Of a stretch of 64,000 nt of DNA, positions 44,160-54,970 are shown one piece after another. The notes beneath the pieces are model-generated. The model searched no databases and was not told where the DNA came from. It worked only from the letters and a program-made list of their open reading frames with translations. The stretch is from positions 1,488,001-1,552,000 of the forward strand of contig JADWQD010000002.1 of NCBI GenBank assembly GCA_016110215.1, read 5' to 3'. The DNA comes from Capronia americana (lineage: Eukaryota; Ascomycota; Eurotiomycetes; Chaetothyriales; Herpotrichiellaceae). The stretch's first letter is position 1, and each line of letters opens with the position of its first letter. A program made the position numbers and the translations under genes.

Positions 44160-46855
44160 TTACCGAATATGGCGTACGGGACATAAATACGTGCCAAGTG
44201 TGGTGTCCTCATACGTTACAAGTGTGGTGTCCCCATACGTTCCGATAGAAAGTGGTGGGATTGACAGAAAATGCTTCAGCATGGCCACTGCTTCTGTTGA
44301 GGACTTGTTCCAACTCAACCTGCAGCCTTGGACGTCAGGCAGCGCAACAGCGCGGTTCTTTCGAGCTGCAAGTAGCCTGAAGCTTTCTGAATCGAAGCAA
44401 TAGACCGCCCGCGGACCGTGAGGCATTGGGGGGGTAAACCGGCGGGCTAGTATTTTTTTCAAAACGTCGAAAGTGTCGCCTGGCGTGAAACTGAATGGCC
44501 TGGCGTTGGTGAAACCAAATACCAGGTTCTGGCTTGCTTAGCCGACGTGTTTGATGGCAGAAAAGGTGCCTCGAGGAAGGGAAGACTTACTTGAATTGCG
44601 GCTGCTGGTAACCACGACAACAGCTCTTCGAGAAAAGACTCGAACGGGGAAGTCAATTGCGTGCTGTTTGCCTTCAACAAGAACAAAATCCCATTCAGGG
44701 TAGAGAGAGAGGCCAGTGTTGCAAATAGTTTGCTGACAGGGTGAGTCTCCCAGCCGCCTACCCTACCTATTGCGTTGCAATTGATGAGCCGAATCTTGGC
44801 TCTACCGACATGCACCACATAGCTAATCATCCCTGGATACAATGTTGCATCTTCAACATCAGGATCTTGTCTCTCGAGACCTATCTGGACCGTTGTGTGA
44901 ACGATCTTAGCGTCACCGGCGTCCCGAGTGATATTTTGCATCGTGAAAGAGCCGGGAACGGCCCAGTGTAGTTGCGGACTCTCCATCGCATCGTCAAGCG
45001 TGTCAAACCTCAGATAGTTGAGGAAGGCATTGATGAAGGTGCTCTTGCCAACCCCAGGGTCCCCGATCACCAATAAGGTCAATTCAATGCCAGGATCAAA
45101 TTCGCCGAGAAATTCCAGGAACGTCCTTATGTCAAAACACTCGAACCCTTCTCCGTGTTCTTGTGCATTGCAGTTGTATGTGTAGTTATAGTACGGCGTC
45201 CGACCGCAGTGGCAGTAAAGATGTCGGCCCGCGCGCGCACGTTGGAGTGTCTCGCCACAATTGTAGCAAGTCCACTTGAGTGGAACCTTGCTGTCGCAGA
45301 ACGGTCCGGGGCAGGGTAATCTGGCTGTGAAGAACGGGGCCAGCCGGTTCCCGGGGTCCCCTTCCATGACGGTTCCAAGTATCGGTTTGGCCACACAATG
45401 TTTTTCTCGCATCGGGACATGTTCGTTGGGTGGAAACCCTGTTTCCTTTTGAGACTGGGTGTTGTGTGGTCGGCGTGACGTTCCGTGAGTCGCAGCGCAT
45501 GTAGCCGTTGTCTGCTGGGCTGGATTCTTCCTGCCAATGCTCGCGTCCTCGAGGTACCCTGGCTCAGTCATCAGAATTGGGCCCGTCGCCTGCGACAATT
45601 GTTTAAGAGAATGCACGAGGCCTGTATGTTCAGGAGATTTCCTGGACTGTTGAGCTCGCGCAGAGCCGGACCTATGGGCGTGACCTGCTTGTTGTTCGAC
45701 TTGTTCTGGGGTTGGTATCTCAGGCTGAGTGTCTGGTGTTCTGTAGACACCGGCTTGAGCATTTGTCGGCAGAAGGTCTATCGAGCTTTGTCCGACGCCT
45801 GCATCTGCTCTCATCGACCTGACAAGCGTTGGCCTTCCGTCCGCATTCTCGTCCCCAGCAGGATGTTCGTATTCGGGTAGCGGCTTGTGCCTTCCTGTGG
45901 TAGCCGGTATCACGCAGAGAAGCTCCTTGGCGTATGCAGCGGCGGAAGTGGCGGCATAACCTTGCCACTGGTCGTTCTTGTGTGTGTCAGAATAGTCGGA
46001 TATCCCCCGTATGACCACACATGGGAAGCGATCCATCAACCCAGCGGCTTCCATTTCAAAGCACAGGACACCTTCTGTCTCAGCCAGATGATCCCTCGTC
46101 ATGGCATCTTTCATGAGACGATCCGCCGACGCAATCAACCCATAGTGTATTTGAGGATCATCTTCTAGCTCGTCGCGAGCTGGTCGTTGAACAACCTGGG
46201 TTGTGTGCGTGAGGCATGACGCCGAACAAGGTTGCCAATCGTAGGGATGTGTAAAGGAGGCCTTAACAAGACATCGGTCTCAGGCGCCGGTTTGGAGTAA
46301 GTTTTGGCTAGGCGTGGGCTCTTTCTGGTTATTTCGTCGATGGTCTGGGCGATGTGGCCTTTCCGAAGGTGTCGAGTGCTTACCTTTTGAATCGCATTGA
46401 GCAGAACGGACGGCGGTTGGTTGAGCGAGCCCGTGGGTTCGAACTTCCGATCTTGAATAGCTTTGCCGTGGTCATAGTGGATGACTCCCCCCGTGCGACG
46501 CACCGGCGTGCTCACGACGACGTCGCCAAGTCGAATATCGTGCGTGGCCGACGGCGCACCACCGCCAATGCCCACCATCATTCCGAACCTGATGTTGGGA
46601 AAGCTGCGGTACATGTCCCTGGCCACGGATGCTGCTGAGGTGGTCCCATAACGGCCTTTGGGCAGGCAGGCAGGCGATGACCACGTTATGACTCCCGACG
46701 CGGCCATAGGTGTACACATTGTCGTCGTGGATGTCGACATCGCACGGGCCTTGATCATATTCTTCGTCAAGGAGCTCTTCGGCCACAACGTACTCTGTCA
46801 TGATCGCACAAATCCATCCTACGTCGAAATCGCGCACTCGCAGAGTCGAGGCCAT
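44160..46855 (-). pseudogene. Broken nucleoside-phosphorylase-like / zinc-ribbon / P-loop GTPase fusion gene
   Basis: Fused gene, frame broken twice. The N-terminal part (from 46855, MASTLRVRDFDVGWICAI) starts a PNP/UDP-phosphorylase fold, continued in another frame by KGRYGTTSAASVARDM and FGMMVGIGGGAPS, then returning to the first frame for [31 protein letters not shown] and [20 protein letters not shown]. Frameshift 1 lies at a tandem GGCA x3 (46661..46672, TGCC on the coding strand); removing one four-base unit would restore phase. Frameshift 2 is a one-base loss near 46264/46265. Next come a 160-residue disordered linker, a zinc-ribbon-like [17 protein letters not shown], and a GTPase domain with P-loop [10 protein letters not shown]. 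The usual DTPG switch motif is replaced (INCNAIG). An intron at 44529..44590 leads to a last exon 44160..44528 with [15 protein letters not shown]. Intact size would be about 875 aa. Such domain combinations occur in fungal NLR-like or self/non-self genes. Confidence 0.75.
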
Positions 46856-47594
46856 ACTCTTGTGGGATAGCCGTGCCGCCAGCCTTGCAAACCATTAATT
46901 GCTCAGTAATTCAGTGTCTCTAGCTGCATGAGGTGAATGCAACTCACTCATAGCACTGGAAACATCATTTGTTTTGAGATGAGTAACGTGAAGATAGTCG
47001 GCGTCGAAAGGCTGAGATTGGTGGGCAACTGATTGAGAAAGGCAGCCACGTCGTGACTGCTCGGCCCCAGCGAGTCAAGCGAGTCAGCCTACAGGAGACA
47101 GCCGCATTCTGCGTTCGGCTTCGATGCCTGTAGAGATTTGAAAGCAGCCTGTGAAATCGAAAGCGATCATTCTTGCAGCTTGCTAGGGTTACTTCTGGAA
47201 GGCGCACCTCCTACAGGTTTTGGCTCTTGGGTCTCAGGAAAGACCTGCGCTGGCACGCTAGGTGCTGTTGACTTGATTGCGGGATCCAGAAGCTTCACCA
47301 AGCCTAGAGGCATCACCGCTTTCTGCAATACATACAGCATCACGCAACAGTTCTCCGCTTGTATGCGAACAGATGCCAGACTCATATATCCAAACGCAAG
47401 CATATGGTATTATTCCGACCATCTCTGCAACTGTCACATCTTCTATCTCGCAATCGTAGATTTTCCTTCCGTACATGCCATGTAGAAGTACTAGATGGCA
47501 GGATATCCAATGCCGGCACACGATCATTATGTGCGCACTCCACTCCTTGTAAATGCTCGACGCTTCTTGCCTGGGAGAAATCCGGTGACCTGTC
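46856..47594. other. Intergenic region
   Basis: About 740 bp between minus-strand genes: the promoter of the broken fusion gene and the 3' flank of the SFC1-type gene. Short frames are unsupported. Confidence 0.4.
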
Positions 47595-48626
47595 TCATTC
47601 TTCGTACTTGCCGCCTATAATCGCGATGTTGCTGTCCTCCAGCTTCTTCTTGAGGTATTCGTAGACCGTGAATGTCACGGCCTGGCCAGGCGCCACTCGC
47701 ATGACTCTGGGTGTGATACCCTTGTAGAAAGCCCTGGCTCCTTCTTGCTTAAACATGTCATTCGAGATCTTCAGTATTCGCGATATCGCAGTCTGGCCCG
47801 GCTCTCCGGGGGTCTTCTGAAGTCTGGTCTTGATGGTATCGATGGGAGCATTTGAGAACGGTCCCATTGCCCCCGAAATCAACCCGATCACGGTTGTCTG
47901 ATAGCCCGGCAGATTCTTGTTCTCGTACTGTGGCTGCAAGCGTTGGAGCCACTCTTTCAGTTCGGTATATGCGGTGAAGTTGACGGCCTGGTTCGTGCCC
48001 TGGCGGAGGGCCGTGAGAGAGACACCACGATAGATGGCTCCGACGCCTTCTTCGCGGAGGACGGTTAGGAGGGCGTGAGGTGCGCTCCGATATTTGGGTA
48101 CGTCGAGAGGGTCCGAGAGGGAGTGATATTGCGCTTGCATGCGGATCTTGATGACTTCCATGGGCGTTACGACCGCGACTGCTTCCGTCACGCCAGCGGA
48201 CAGTCCAGCTGTTCAGCGATGTCAGTGAATGTTGCTCCGTGCCAATTCAAACCACCTCGACATACCTAGAAACGTCGCTTGAGAGCTCACGTTTCCATCC
48301 TTGTCTGCGAGAAACTGCTTATACCACTCGTAACTTGTAAATCGGATGGCCATCTTGGGGACGATGCCCGTGAGAACAGCGCCTAATCCCTTATACAAGC
48401 CAAACACCGTTTCTCGCTTGACGATGTCTCGGCCGGTCATCACAAAGCCTCGCTTCTTCGTACCCGGCGTCCGACCTCGCCGTGACAGCTGCATTCGCAC
48501 TTTGATCGTGTCGAGAGGGTGGCACACAAGAGCTTCCATCATGCCTGCTCCGCCGCCAGCAATGAGGTTCGTGGCGGCCGAGGCAGGCTTCTTGCCGCCT
48601 TCACCTTTCACGCTTTTGGCCGACAT
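47595..48626 (-). CDS. SFC1: Mitochondrial succinate/fumarate carrier
   Basis: Mitochondrial carrier family member exchanging cytosolic succinate for matrix fumarate across the inner membrane, needed for growth on C2 compounds and for gluconeogenesis. Exons are complement(48266..48626, 47595..48208), giving 324 aa, typical for carriers. Three carrier repeats show the Px(D/E)xx(K/R)x(R/K) signatures: HPLDTIKVRMQ, TPMEVIKIRMQ and APIDTIKTRLQ. The second is followed by HSLSDPLDVPKYRSAPHAL, which I recognise from Acr1/Sfc1 proteins. The intron (GTATGTCG..GAACAG) joins ATFLAGLSAGVTE. In Aspergillus the orthologue AcuL is acetate-inducible; no FacB site was established here. Confidence 0.91.
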
Positions 48627-50048
48627 ACTGGGCTAGAGCTTCTCGGCGAGACGACGGTCTTGATGTCGTGTTCATGCAGCACGGTGCAAAATGGTGTTGG
48701 GGCTGTCTGTGAAGCAGCAACGGGTCTCGGGGCGCTCTGGGACTCGTACGAGAGGCAGGAGGGCAGGTGGAAGAATAAGCAAGTCTCTTTGAGAAACGTG
48801 CTAGTATGACACAAGCAGAAGCGGAGACGAGGAAAGATGATGCTCCCAAGCCAAACGCCAATGCCTTAGCGAGGAAGGAGGAGAGGAGAGACGATCGTGA
48901 CGAACAATCCCAAGAAGACGGCAGCACACGAGAGTGAGGTCAGTCTGCGCATACGAACCAGGAAGGAGTTGGGTGAGTCTTATGGCAATTCAGGTCTAGC
49001 AGTCGAAAGCCGTTCCAATCCGAGAGACGATCGAAGATTTCTTCTGGGCGACCGACGACGCGTTGAGCAATGGTGTGTTTGTCCCTTTCCACCGAGGCAC
49101 AAGGTCGAAAAACATCAGAAGTGGACCAGTGGGCAGGCCCACGCCGAGCAAAGATGGGATTTCGTCATGCCTGCACAGCTCCCAGGCACCACGACTAAAG
49201 GACGAGAGGAAGCTTGGACCAAAAGAGCTGAAAGGTCAGTTGATTGACGCATGTGGACGGCCGAGAAGCGATCACGGAGCTGGCCTGCGCTGGAATTGCG
49301 GGGAGACACGCTCGTAAATTAATCTGGTGGCGGTGCCTCGGCAAATCTGTTGTTCCTTTTCCAGCTTCCCTCGAACCCCGCCATGCCGCCTGCGACAATG
49401 CCTCGTACGCATTTTACTTCCGCGCTGAACACGTTTACTACCGGCCACTTTTCACGACATTCGACACTCTCGCGAGGCAGTCAGGATATTGCAATTTAGA
49501 CACCGGCGTCCAACGGGTCAGAGCTTCCCCATCGCATACCGGACAGTCTCACGCCCTACCTCCTACCCGTGGCTCCGAACAATAACCGAGCCACCGAGAT
49601 CCGTTTTCGCACCAGTCGCCTCTGATATCTGATCACTCCGAGATCTTCCGACTGCATAGCGGCCGTGGTTGTACTTGTAACATTTGTCGGTAAATCACGG
49701 ACACCTTTGGGTATATGGGCCTTGATGCATACAACCGCAGCGCTGGAACAAAGTGCTTGCACGCTCCAGACCTTTCGTTCCACCAGTCCGTATGACTCCG
49801 ATTGTGTTGTAGATTGTTGAAGCCACTGTCAGCGACTCAATATATCAATCGACGATCGGCCATGCTGCCGGGCATACACACCTCGCCGGCACGTTCATCA
49901 TGGCGCAGCCAGTCCTTGTCCAAGACTGCTGGAACCAACTGTATGGCTACAGGGTGAACGTAAAAAGATGTTTTCGGTCCGATCTCTGTCGGACGCTCAT
50001 GATATGACCACCCTTTTGCAGAACATCCCCTCAGCAGATGATCGTAAC
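48627..50048. other. Intergenic region
   Basis: About 1.4 kb. It includes the SFC1 promoter. The longest frames (48897..49247 plus, 49837..50091 minus) have no domain or conserved feature. No tRNA-like structure was seen. Confidence 0.4.
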
Positions 50049-51716
50049 TCAGCTTCCCACATCGGCGTGAACTGCTCGCTGCAAGAGCCACATCAAGTTT
50101 GTGAGGTTGCCAGCTTTAAGAGTATCCAGAATCAAAAACCTCTCTTGAATCGGCACAAAGTCTGCCCAAGAAAAGACTCCTAGCTTCTTCGCATGCCGTT
50201 GAAACTGCACCGCAAACCACTCCTGATTCTCAACCACCTCGCTGGTGACCGCACCCAGGCCAGCTATCCAGAACAATAGTAGCTGCTCGTTCAGGTCGAA
50301 TGACGACTCGTCGGCATCACTCAGGATCCCCTCGAGCCTGGCTCGCATGGCTGTAGCGTCAACAGCCGCCCGCAATGGGGGGAGCTTCGCATCCGAATAT
50401 GGTGTACTGGCAGGCACAAAAGCCATCCAGACAATCAGGGCCAGACGGACACAGTCCTGCATCCTGTCGTCTTGGGAGCTTGGGCTATTTCCAGGGCCAT
50501 CGTCTTTGAACACGATGAGTGCGTCTGCAATGAAATGGCTTCGAGCGACGGCCCACTGCCGGTTCGGAATCGACCTTTGCTCTGGGATGGTGATCCAATG
50601 GCAATGTATAACACAACAGAGGTCCAGAATCTTGTCGAGAAGACCTCGGAAGCCCTGACTGAAGATGTCGTTTGTTTCGGCAAAGCCATAACCCATTGGC
50701 TGCTTGACGTGCTCCCGGAGGACAGTGATCGCACTAGCACGTTGCTGAGGCGAGAGTTCGTCGGTTTCCCATTGTTCCTTGACCAGAGGCGGACTTTGAG
50801 TGGCGGCAGCTTGAAATCGGTCAGCAAGCCACAGCATTCGTTGCATGTAAGGATCCAAGTTCCGGAAGCCACCGAGATGGTTGTCGGTGAGATACATGAT
50901 CATCCTGCCATGCGTCCACACTGCATCCCAGTTTCTCCGGTAGCTCTCGACTGCCCAGAGATAAAGGATGCTTTGCACCAACTGATGAGTGATTGGCTTC
51001 CCTCGCGCCAGGTAGCGTCTGAGAAGTTGGAGCGCTACATCCGCAAGACGTTCGGGGAGATCAACTCGAGAGAAGTGATATCGCTCGACGAACTTCATGC
51101 GGGCGCTGGCGGCCGTCAATAGTGCCAAGACGTGCAACTCGTCCGATAGTGCCTGGCGGACGATCTGAACGGCAGGGCTTCTGGTTGATGCTTGTGGATG
51201 GCCCATAAACGCGGCCACCTCGCTTCGTGTCACTGCTGGGAAGAATCTGGTCACAAAATACTCCAGAATCCGGTGCCGTTCAGCGTTCATGGGTATCTTG
51301 AACTGCCCAAACGGTTCGAGCGAGCCACCGGTCGGAAGGGCAAGCGCTAGCTTCGGAGCCTCATCAAGGTGCGGGTCGAGATGGCAGCGTTTGCCGTCGG
51401 CGTCTTCGCACCGAATAGCGTCGAAATTGATGGCTGACGATCGAGCCTTTTTGCTAGAAGGTGTCTCTGGAGGGGTCGGAAGCGGTGCAGTGCCGGGCGC
51501 TTGCCTGGGTGCGACAGAAACAGGTGTCCATCCTAGAGGCAACAATCTAGCATTCCTCACATTCCTCCTATTCTCCTTCTCTTTCTTATAGTCGCGCGAT
51601 TTCTGGACGTGTTTGTGGATTTCCCTCAGATGGTCTGAATCGCCTTTGCTGTTGGAAAGAGACCTTGACGACGGTGTTTTGTTCACGAACAGCAGGCCGG
51701 CTTTATGCGAGGGCAT
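50049..51716 (-). CDS. Fungal transcription-factor-like protein lacking a zinc cluster
   Basis: Single exon, 555 aa. The N-terminus has the layout LFVNKTPSSRS, then LREIHKHVQKSRDYKKEKENRR, a conserved opening of a fungal family often labelled 'tachykinin family' in automated annotation. It is followed by a long region resembling the fungal-specific TF domain 2 (AERHRILEYFVTRFFPAVTR, ALSDELHVLALLTAASARMKF, YLWAVESYRRNWDAVWTHGRMIM). No Cys cluster or other DNA-binding motif is visible, although the basic helix near residues 35-55 could bind nucleic acid. A regulatory role is inferred from the domain alone, not shown. Confidence 0.75.
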   Translation of the reverse strand: MPSHKAGLLFVNKTPSSRSLSNSKGDSDHLREIHKHVQKSRDYKKEKENRRNVRNARLLPLGWTPVSVAPRQAPGTAPLPTPPETPSSKKARSSAINFDAIRCEDADGKRCHLDPHLDEAPKLALALPTGGSLEPFGQFKIPMNAERHRILEYFVTRFFPAVTRSEVAAFMGHPQASTRSPAVQIVRQALSDELHVLALLTAASARMKFVERYHFSRVDLPERLADVALQLLRRYLARGKPITHQLVQSILYLWAVESYRRNWDAVWTHGRMIMYLTDNHLGGFRNLDPYMQRMLWLADRFQAAATQSPPLVKEQWETDELSPQQRASAITVLREHVKQPMGYGFAETNDIFSQGFRGLLDKILDLCCVIHCHWITIPEQRSIPNRQWAVARSHFIADALIVFKDDGPGNSPSSQDDRMQDCVRLALIVWMAFVPASTPYSDAKLPPLRAAVDATAMRARLEGILSDADESSFDLNEQLLLFWIAGLGAVTSEVVENQEWFAVQFQRHAKKLGVFSWADFVPIQERFLILDTLKAGNLTNLMWLLQRAVHADVGS

Positions 51717-52465
51717 GTCTAGACGGCATATTCGCAGGCCTTGCTTTGTAAGAGATGAGTGCGCATGGCCACGTGTTGACGAGATCGAAGCCCAGAGAGG
51801 GCATCTGCGAGGAGATACAAAAGGGAAAGAGCGTGAGACGAGCCTCGGGAATCTGCACGAAGCAGTCGATTCCGGGTCAGAATGAATCCAAGGGAGCTCT
51901 CTTTGCTCGGAGGAAGAATGCTCCGTAGCTGCTTCGATCTCTCAGGCGTCGCATTACAAGTACTCGGAGTCAAGAGGGCGTGGAGGGGCTCGCGGGGTTC
52001 GATTCGATCCCCGTCGAGAGGTGGAAGGGACACCGCTGGTTCGTAGGGCTGCCAGTGTTTGGCAGACACCCCAGCACAATGTGTTGCTTATTTCATGAGC
52101 AGCCCAATGGGAGCGACATTCACAGAGCCATGCGTGTGCACTTGGCTGAGTCAAGTGTGAACCCTGGCCATTATCCCGACTCGGAGCTGCGCGCAGCCTG
52201 ATGCGGAAACACAGCGAGTCGTCTCAAGCGAGCGTCAGATCAAGGTGAAGAGGGAATAGCTGGGGCATTCCCGGTGAAAGGGAGTCAACCTACCGGCCCA
52301 TTCTCAGTCTCACGATCCCCTGCTGAGGATGCGATGCTAACTTGACTAGGCATCCAGACCTTGACTCGCTCACGAGATTCACGGCTCAAGGTACGTTGCG
52401 CGATGCATTCAAGGACTGCCAGTCTAGTACACACCGGCCCTTGCTTCCTCCCCTTCTCGCTCTCC
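51717..52465. other. Intergenic region
   Basis: About 750 bp between two minus-strand genes. The sequence GGTTCGATTCGATCCCC near 51996 superficially resembles a tRNA T-arm but the stem-loop does not fit; no gene is called. Confidence 0.4.
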
Positions 52466-54970
52466 TCACAAATGCATCCCCCTAACGTCACTCAAGATCA
52501 ATTCTGCAATAGGCTCCGTCAAGGTTTCATCCACACTCAAACTCATTAGTTTCCCAATCTTGACGTTAATCGCACTCTCCTTGTCATCCACAATACTCCA
52601 GATCCTGTCCTTGATGTCGAACTCCGTCTGATAATCCAGTAATAACTTTTCGATGCGCTCTTTATGATCAATGATACTCAGCTGTGGGTTGGCACCTAGG
52701 GAGATGGTGAGGGTATATTTCTCCTTGTGTAATGCTGGAGGCACATGAACTAGCATTGAAGGAGCGTCGGGGAATTTTGAGATGGTGATCTTTGTGTCCT
52801 CCGTACAATCTAGCCCGTCCACGGTGACTTCCAGGTCCTTGGGAACTTCGGTAACGGCCAGGAAACGGAACCTCCAGGTTCGACCAGTCACATGAGCTGT
52901 GAGTGTACCTTCCTCCTGCCTGTACTGGATGAGGGAGCCACGTTCATTGGTCTGGGGGCTCTCTTTCTTGACTTGTTCCGAATCATCTGCTGGATCTTCA
53001 AGCACGGAACTCTGACCATTGCGTCCAATGACAACGAGGACCTCGAAATCTTCAGGATTGAGGCCGCCGTTTCCTGGTTTTTCGTTTGCATCTAGCGGAA
53101 TGATGCTTCCTTCATGAGCCAGCACAGGGATCTGACTGAGGGGTCGGTACATGTTTAGCTCTCTGCTTCCATCATAGACTGTGCCTGTGAAGATATCAAC
53201 GTGCCGATGCATCGGCGGCAGCCAGACCTTGACGTGGCCAAGATTGGTCCTCTTGTCGCGTGGCTTGACAATTGGCGCCACAATCAGCTCTGAGCCGAAG
53301 AAATATTGGTTTGGAACCTGATATGCCTCGCCACGCTCCGGGAACAACCAGTACATCGGCTGTATGAGGGGTTCGTCTTCGGTCGAAGCAAGAACATTGC
53401 GAGTGTAAAGGTAAGGGATCATGCGGTGGCGGAAGCGCATGAAGCTTTCAATGATTTCTTCGCTCTCCTTGCGGTATAACCACGGTTCCTTTGACGTCCA
53501 CCTTGAGTTTGACGAATGCAGACGGAAAATGGGACTAAAGACTCCGAACTCTATCCATCGGGTTACGAGCTCGTCATCGCGTGAACCACCAAAGTGGCCG
53601 CCAAGATCGTGGCTCCACCACCCATACCCGATGTTGGAAGCCGTGGCTGTGAATTCAGGTTGAAATTCGAGGCTAGCCCACGTCGTAATGGTGTCTCCTG
53701 AAAAGCCCACTGGGTATCGATGGCTGCCGGGACCGGCATATCGCGAAAAGATGAGCGGACGTCTGCCATCCCGCGCGTTATCGACGAAGTGGAAGTGATT
53801 CAGCAGCCATAAAGGATCAACACCCGGCACCTTGGTGTGAGAGCCTTGCTGCCAGTCAATCCACCAAAAGTCCGATGCCACCTTTTCCACGTTCCGGTGG
53901 AGAATGTCCAAATATGCTTCCATGAACTTGGGGGTTGTGGGGTCGAACAGTATGGGGTTCTTCTTTGACGTGTCGTGGCCCAAGAACTTTGCCATCTGCT
54001 CGTACGAATCTTCATGGTGGTGAATCCCGGCGTGTGGGTGATCGTTCAATGTGATCTTCAAGTTCCGACTGTGTATCTCACGCCCGAATACTTCAGGGTC
54101 AGGAAACAGCTTCTTGTCCCAGGTGTATCCCGTCCAGCCGGCATGCGGGACCCGCGGGTCATCTACCATGTGCCAATCCATATCCACGACCGCCACCGAC
54201 AGAGGGATGTCCTTTCTCTTGAACTCATCCATCAACCCGATGTATTCATCCTGATGGTACTTATAATACCTCGACCACCAATTGCCAAGTGCCCACCTGG
54301 GTAGCACGGGCTGTTTGCCACTGACTTTGTAAAAGTCTCTTATGGCACCCTTGTAATCATGTCCATGACAAAACAAATAGCCGTCGATGCGATCCCCAGG
54401 GCGTCGACCAGCCACAAAGCCTTCGCCATCGAACAGCATCGACTTACTGTCATCGAGAGCAGCGTATCCAAACGTCGAGAGTATCCCGGTGCCAACGTCG
54501 CAACGCCCATCAACCCCATCTAACGTCCGTGCCGTTCCGCCAAGATTCTCTTGACTACCATGGATAGGCTCGAGGCCATACCGCCACTGCGCGCCCCATA
54601 GCGTAATCTTGGCAGAAAAGCTACACAACAATCCACTTGGACTAAATCGCTTCTTATCGTAGCTGAGGTGGAAGTGCTCGTTGATGATCTCGAGCTCATC
54701 CGACCTGTCGACGACCTGAAATTTGGGCACGGGGAACTCTCGATTGATAGCGAAGGTGGAGGCGCGGTCCTCGAACTTCCCATCGTAGGACCACTCGTAG
54801 CGGAGTAGACGGTCAGTCAGGATTGTGAAGCGGTAATGGGGTCCGGAGACGATGGCATCTTGGTGAGCCACGGGCTTGCTCTCAAAATGGTAGTGCTTCA
54901 TTTGGAAAAGGACTCTGTTCCTGATGGAAAGTCTGGAGAACGAGAAACAAGATCTCAACACAAAGCTCAT
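52466..54970 (-). CDS. Glycoside hydrolase family 31 alpha-glycosidase
   Basis: GH31 retaining alpha-glycosidase, single exon, 834 aa; starting at the internal Met24 (position 54901, MKHYHFESKPVA) gives 811 aa and removes a short basic leader. The leader has no clear signal peptide, so an intracellular enzyme is likely. The N-domain has YRFTILTDRLLRYEWS and FEDRASTFAINREFPVP, the barrel has VVDMDWHMVDDP, and the catalytic nucleophile is Asp372 in FWWIDWQQG, with Asp426 in VGFSGDTITTW as acid/base. The nucleophile context WIDWQQG differs from the common WxDMNE of maltases, pointing to a separate GH31 subgroup found mostly in bacteria and some fungi. Substrate not predictable. Confidence 0.9.
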   Translation of the reverse strand: MSFVLRSCFSFSRLSIRNRVLFQMKHYHFESKPVAHQDAIVSGPHYRFTILTDRLLRYEWSYDGKFEDRASTFAINREFPVPKFQVVDRSDELEIINEHFHLSYDKKRFSPSGLLCSFSAKITLWGAQWRYGLEPIHGSQENLGGTARTLDGVDGRCDVGTGILSTFGYAALDDSKSMLFDGEGFVAGRRPGDRIDGYLFCHGHDYKGAIRDFYKVSGKQPVLPRWALGNWWSRYYKYHQDEYIGLMDEFKRKDIPLSVAVVDMDWHMVDDPRVPHAGWTGYTWDKKLFPDPEVFGREIHSRNLKITLNDHPHAGIHHHEDSYEQMAKFLGHDTSKKNPILFDPTTPKFMEAYLDILHRNVEKVASDFWWIDWQQGSHTKVPGVDPLWLLNHFHFVDNARDGRRPLIFSRYAGPGSHRYPVGFSGDTITTWASLEFQPEFTATASNIGYGWWSHDLGGHFGGSRDDELVTRWIEFGVFSPIFRLHSSNSRWTSKEPWLYRKESEEIIESFMRFRHRMIPYLYTRNVLASTEDEPLIQPMYWLFPERGEAYQVPNQYFFGSELIVAPIVKPRDKRTNLGHVKVWLPPMHRHVDIFTGTVYDGSRELNMYRPLSQIPVLAHEGSIIPLDANEKPGNGGLNPEDFEVLVVIGRNGQSSVLEDPADDSEQVKKESPQTNERGSLIQYRQEEGTLTAHVTGRTWRFRFLAVTEVPKDLEVTVDGLDCTEDTKITISKFPDAPSMLVHVPPALHKEKYTLTISLGANPQLSIIDHKERIEKLLLDYQTEFDIKDRIWSIVDDKESAINVKIGKLMSLSVDETLTEPIAELILSDVRGMHL

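Noticed and set aside
51990..52020. tRNA-like B-box (GGTTCGATTCG)
   Set aside because: The following bases do not form a seven-base T-loop with a five-base stem, and no A-box or acceptor stem is found upstream.
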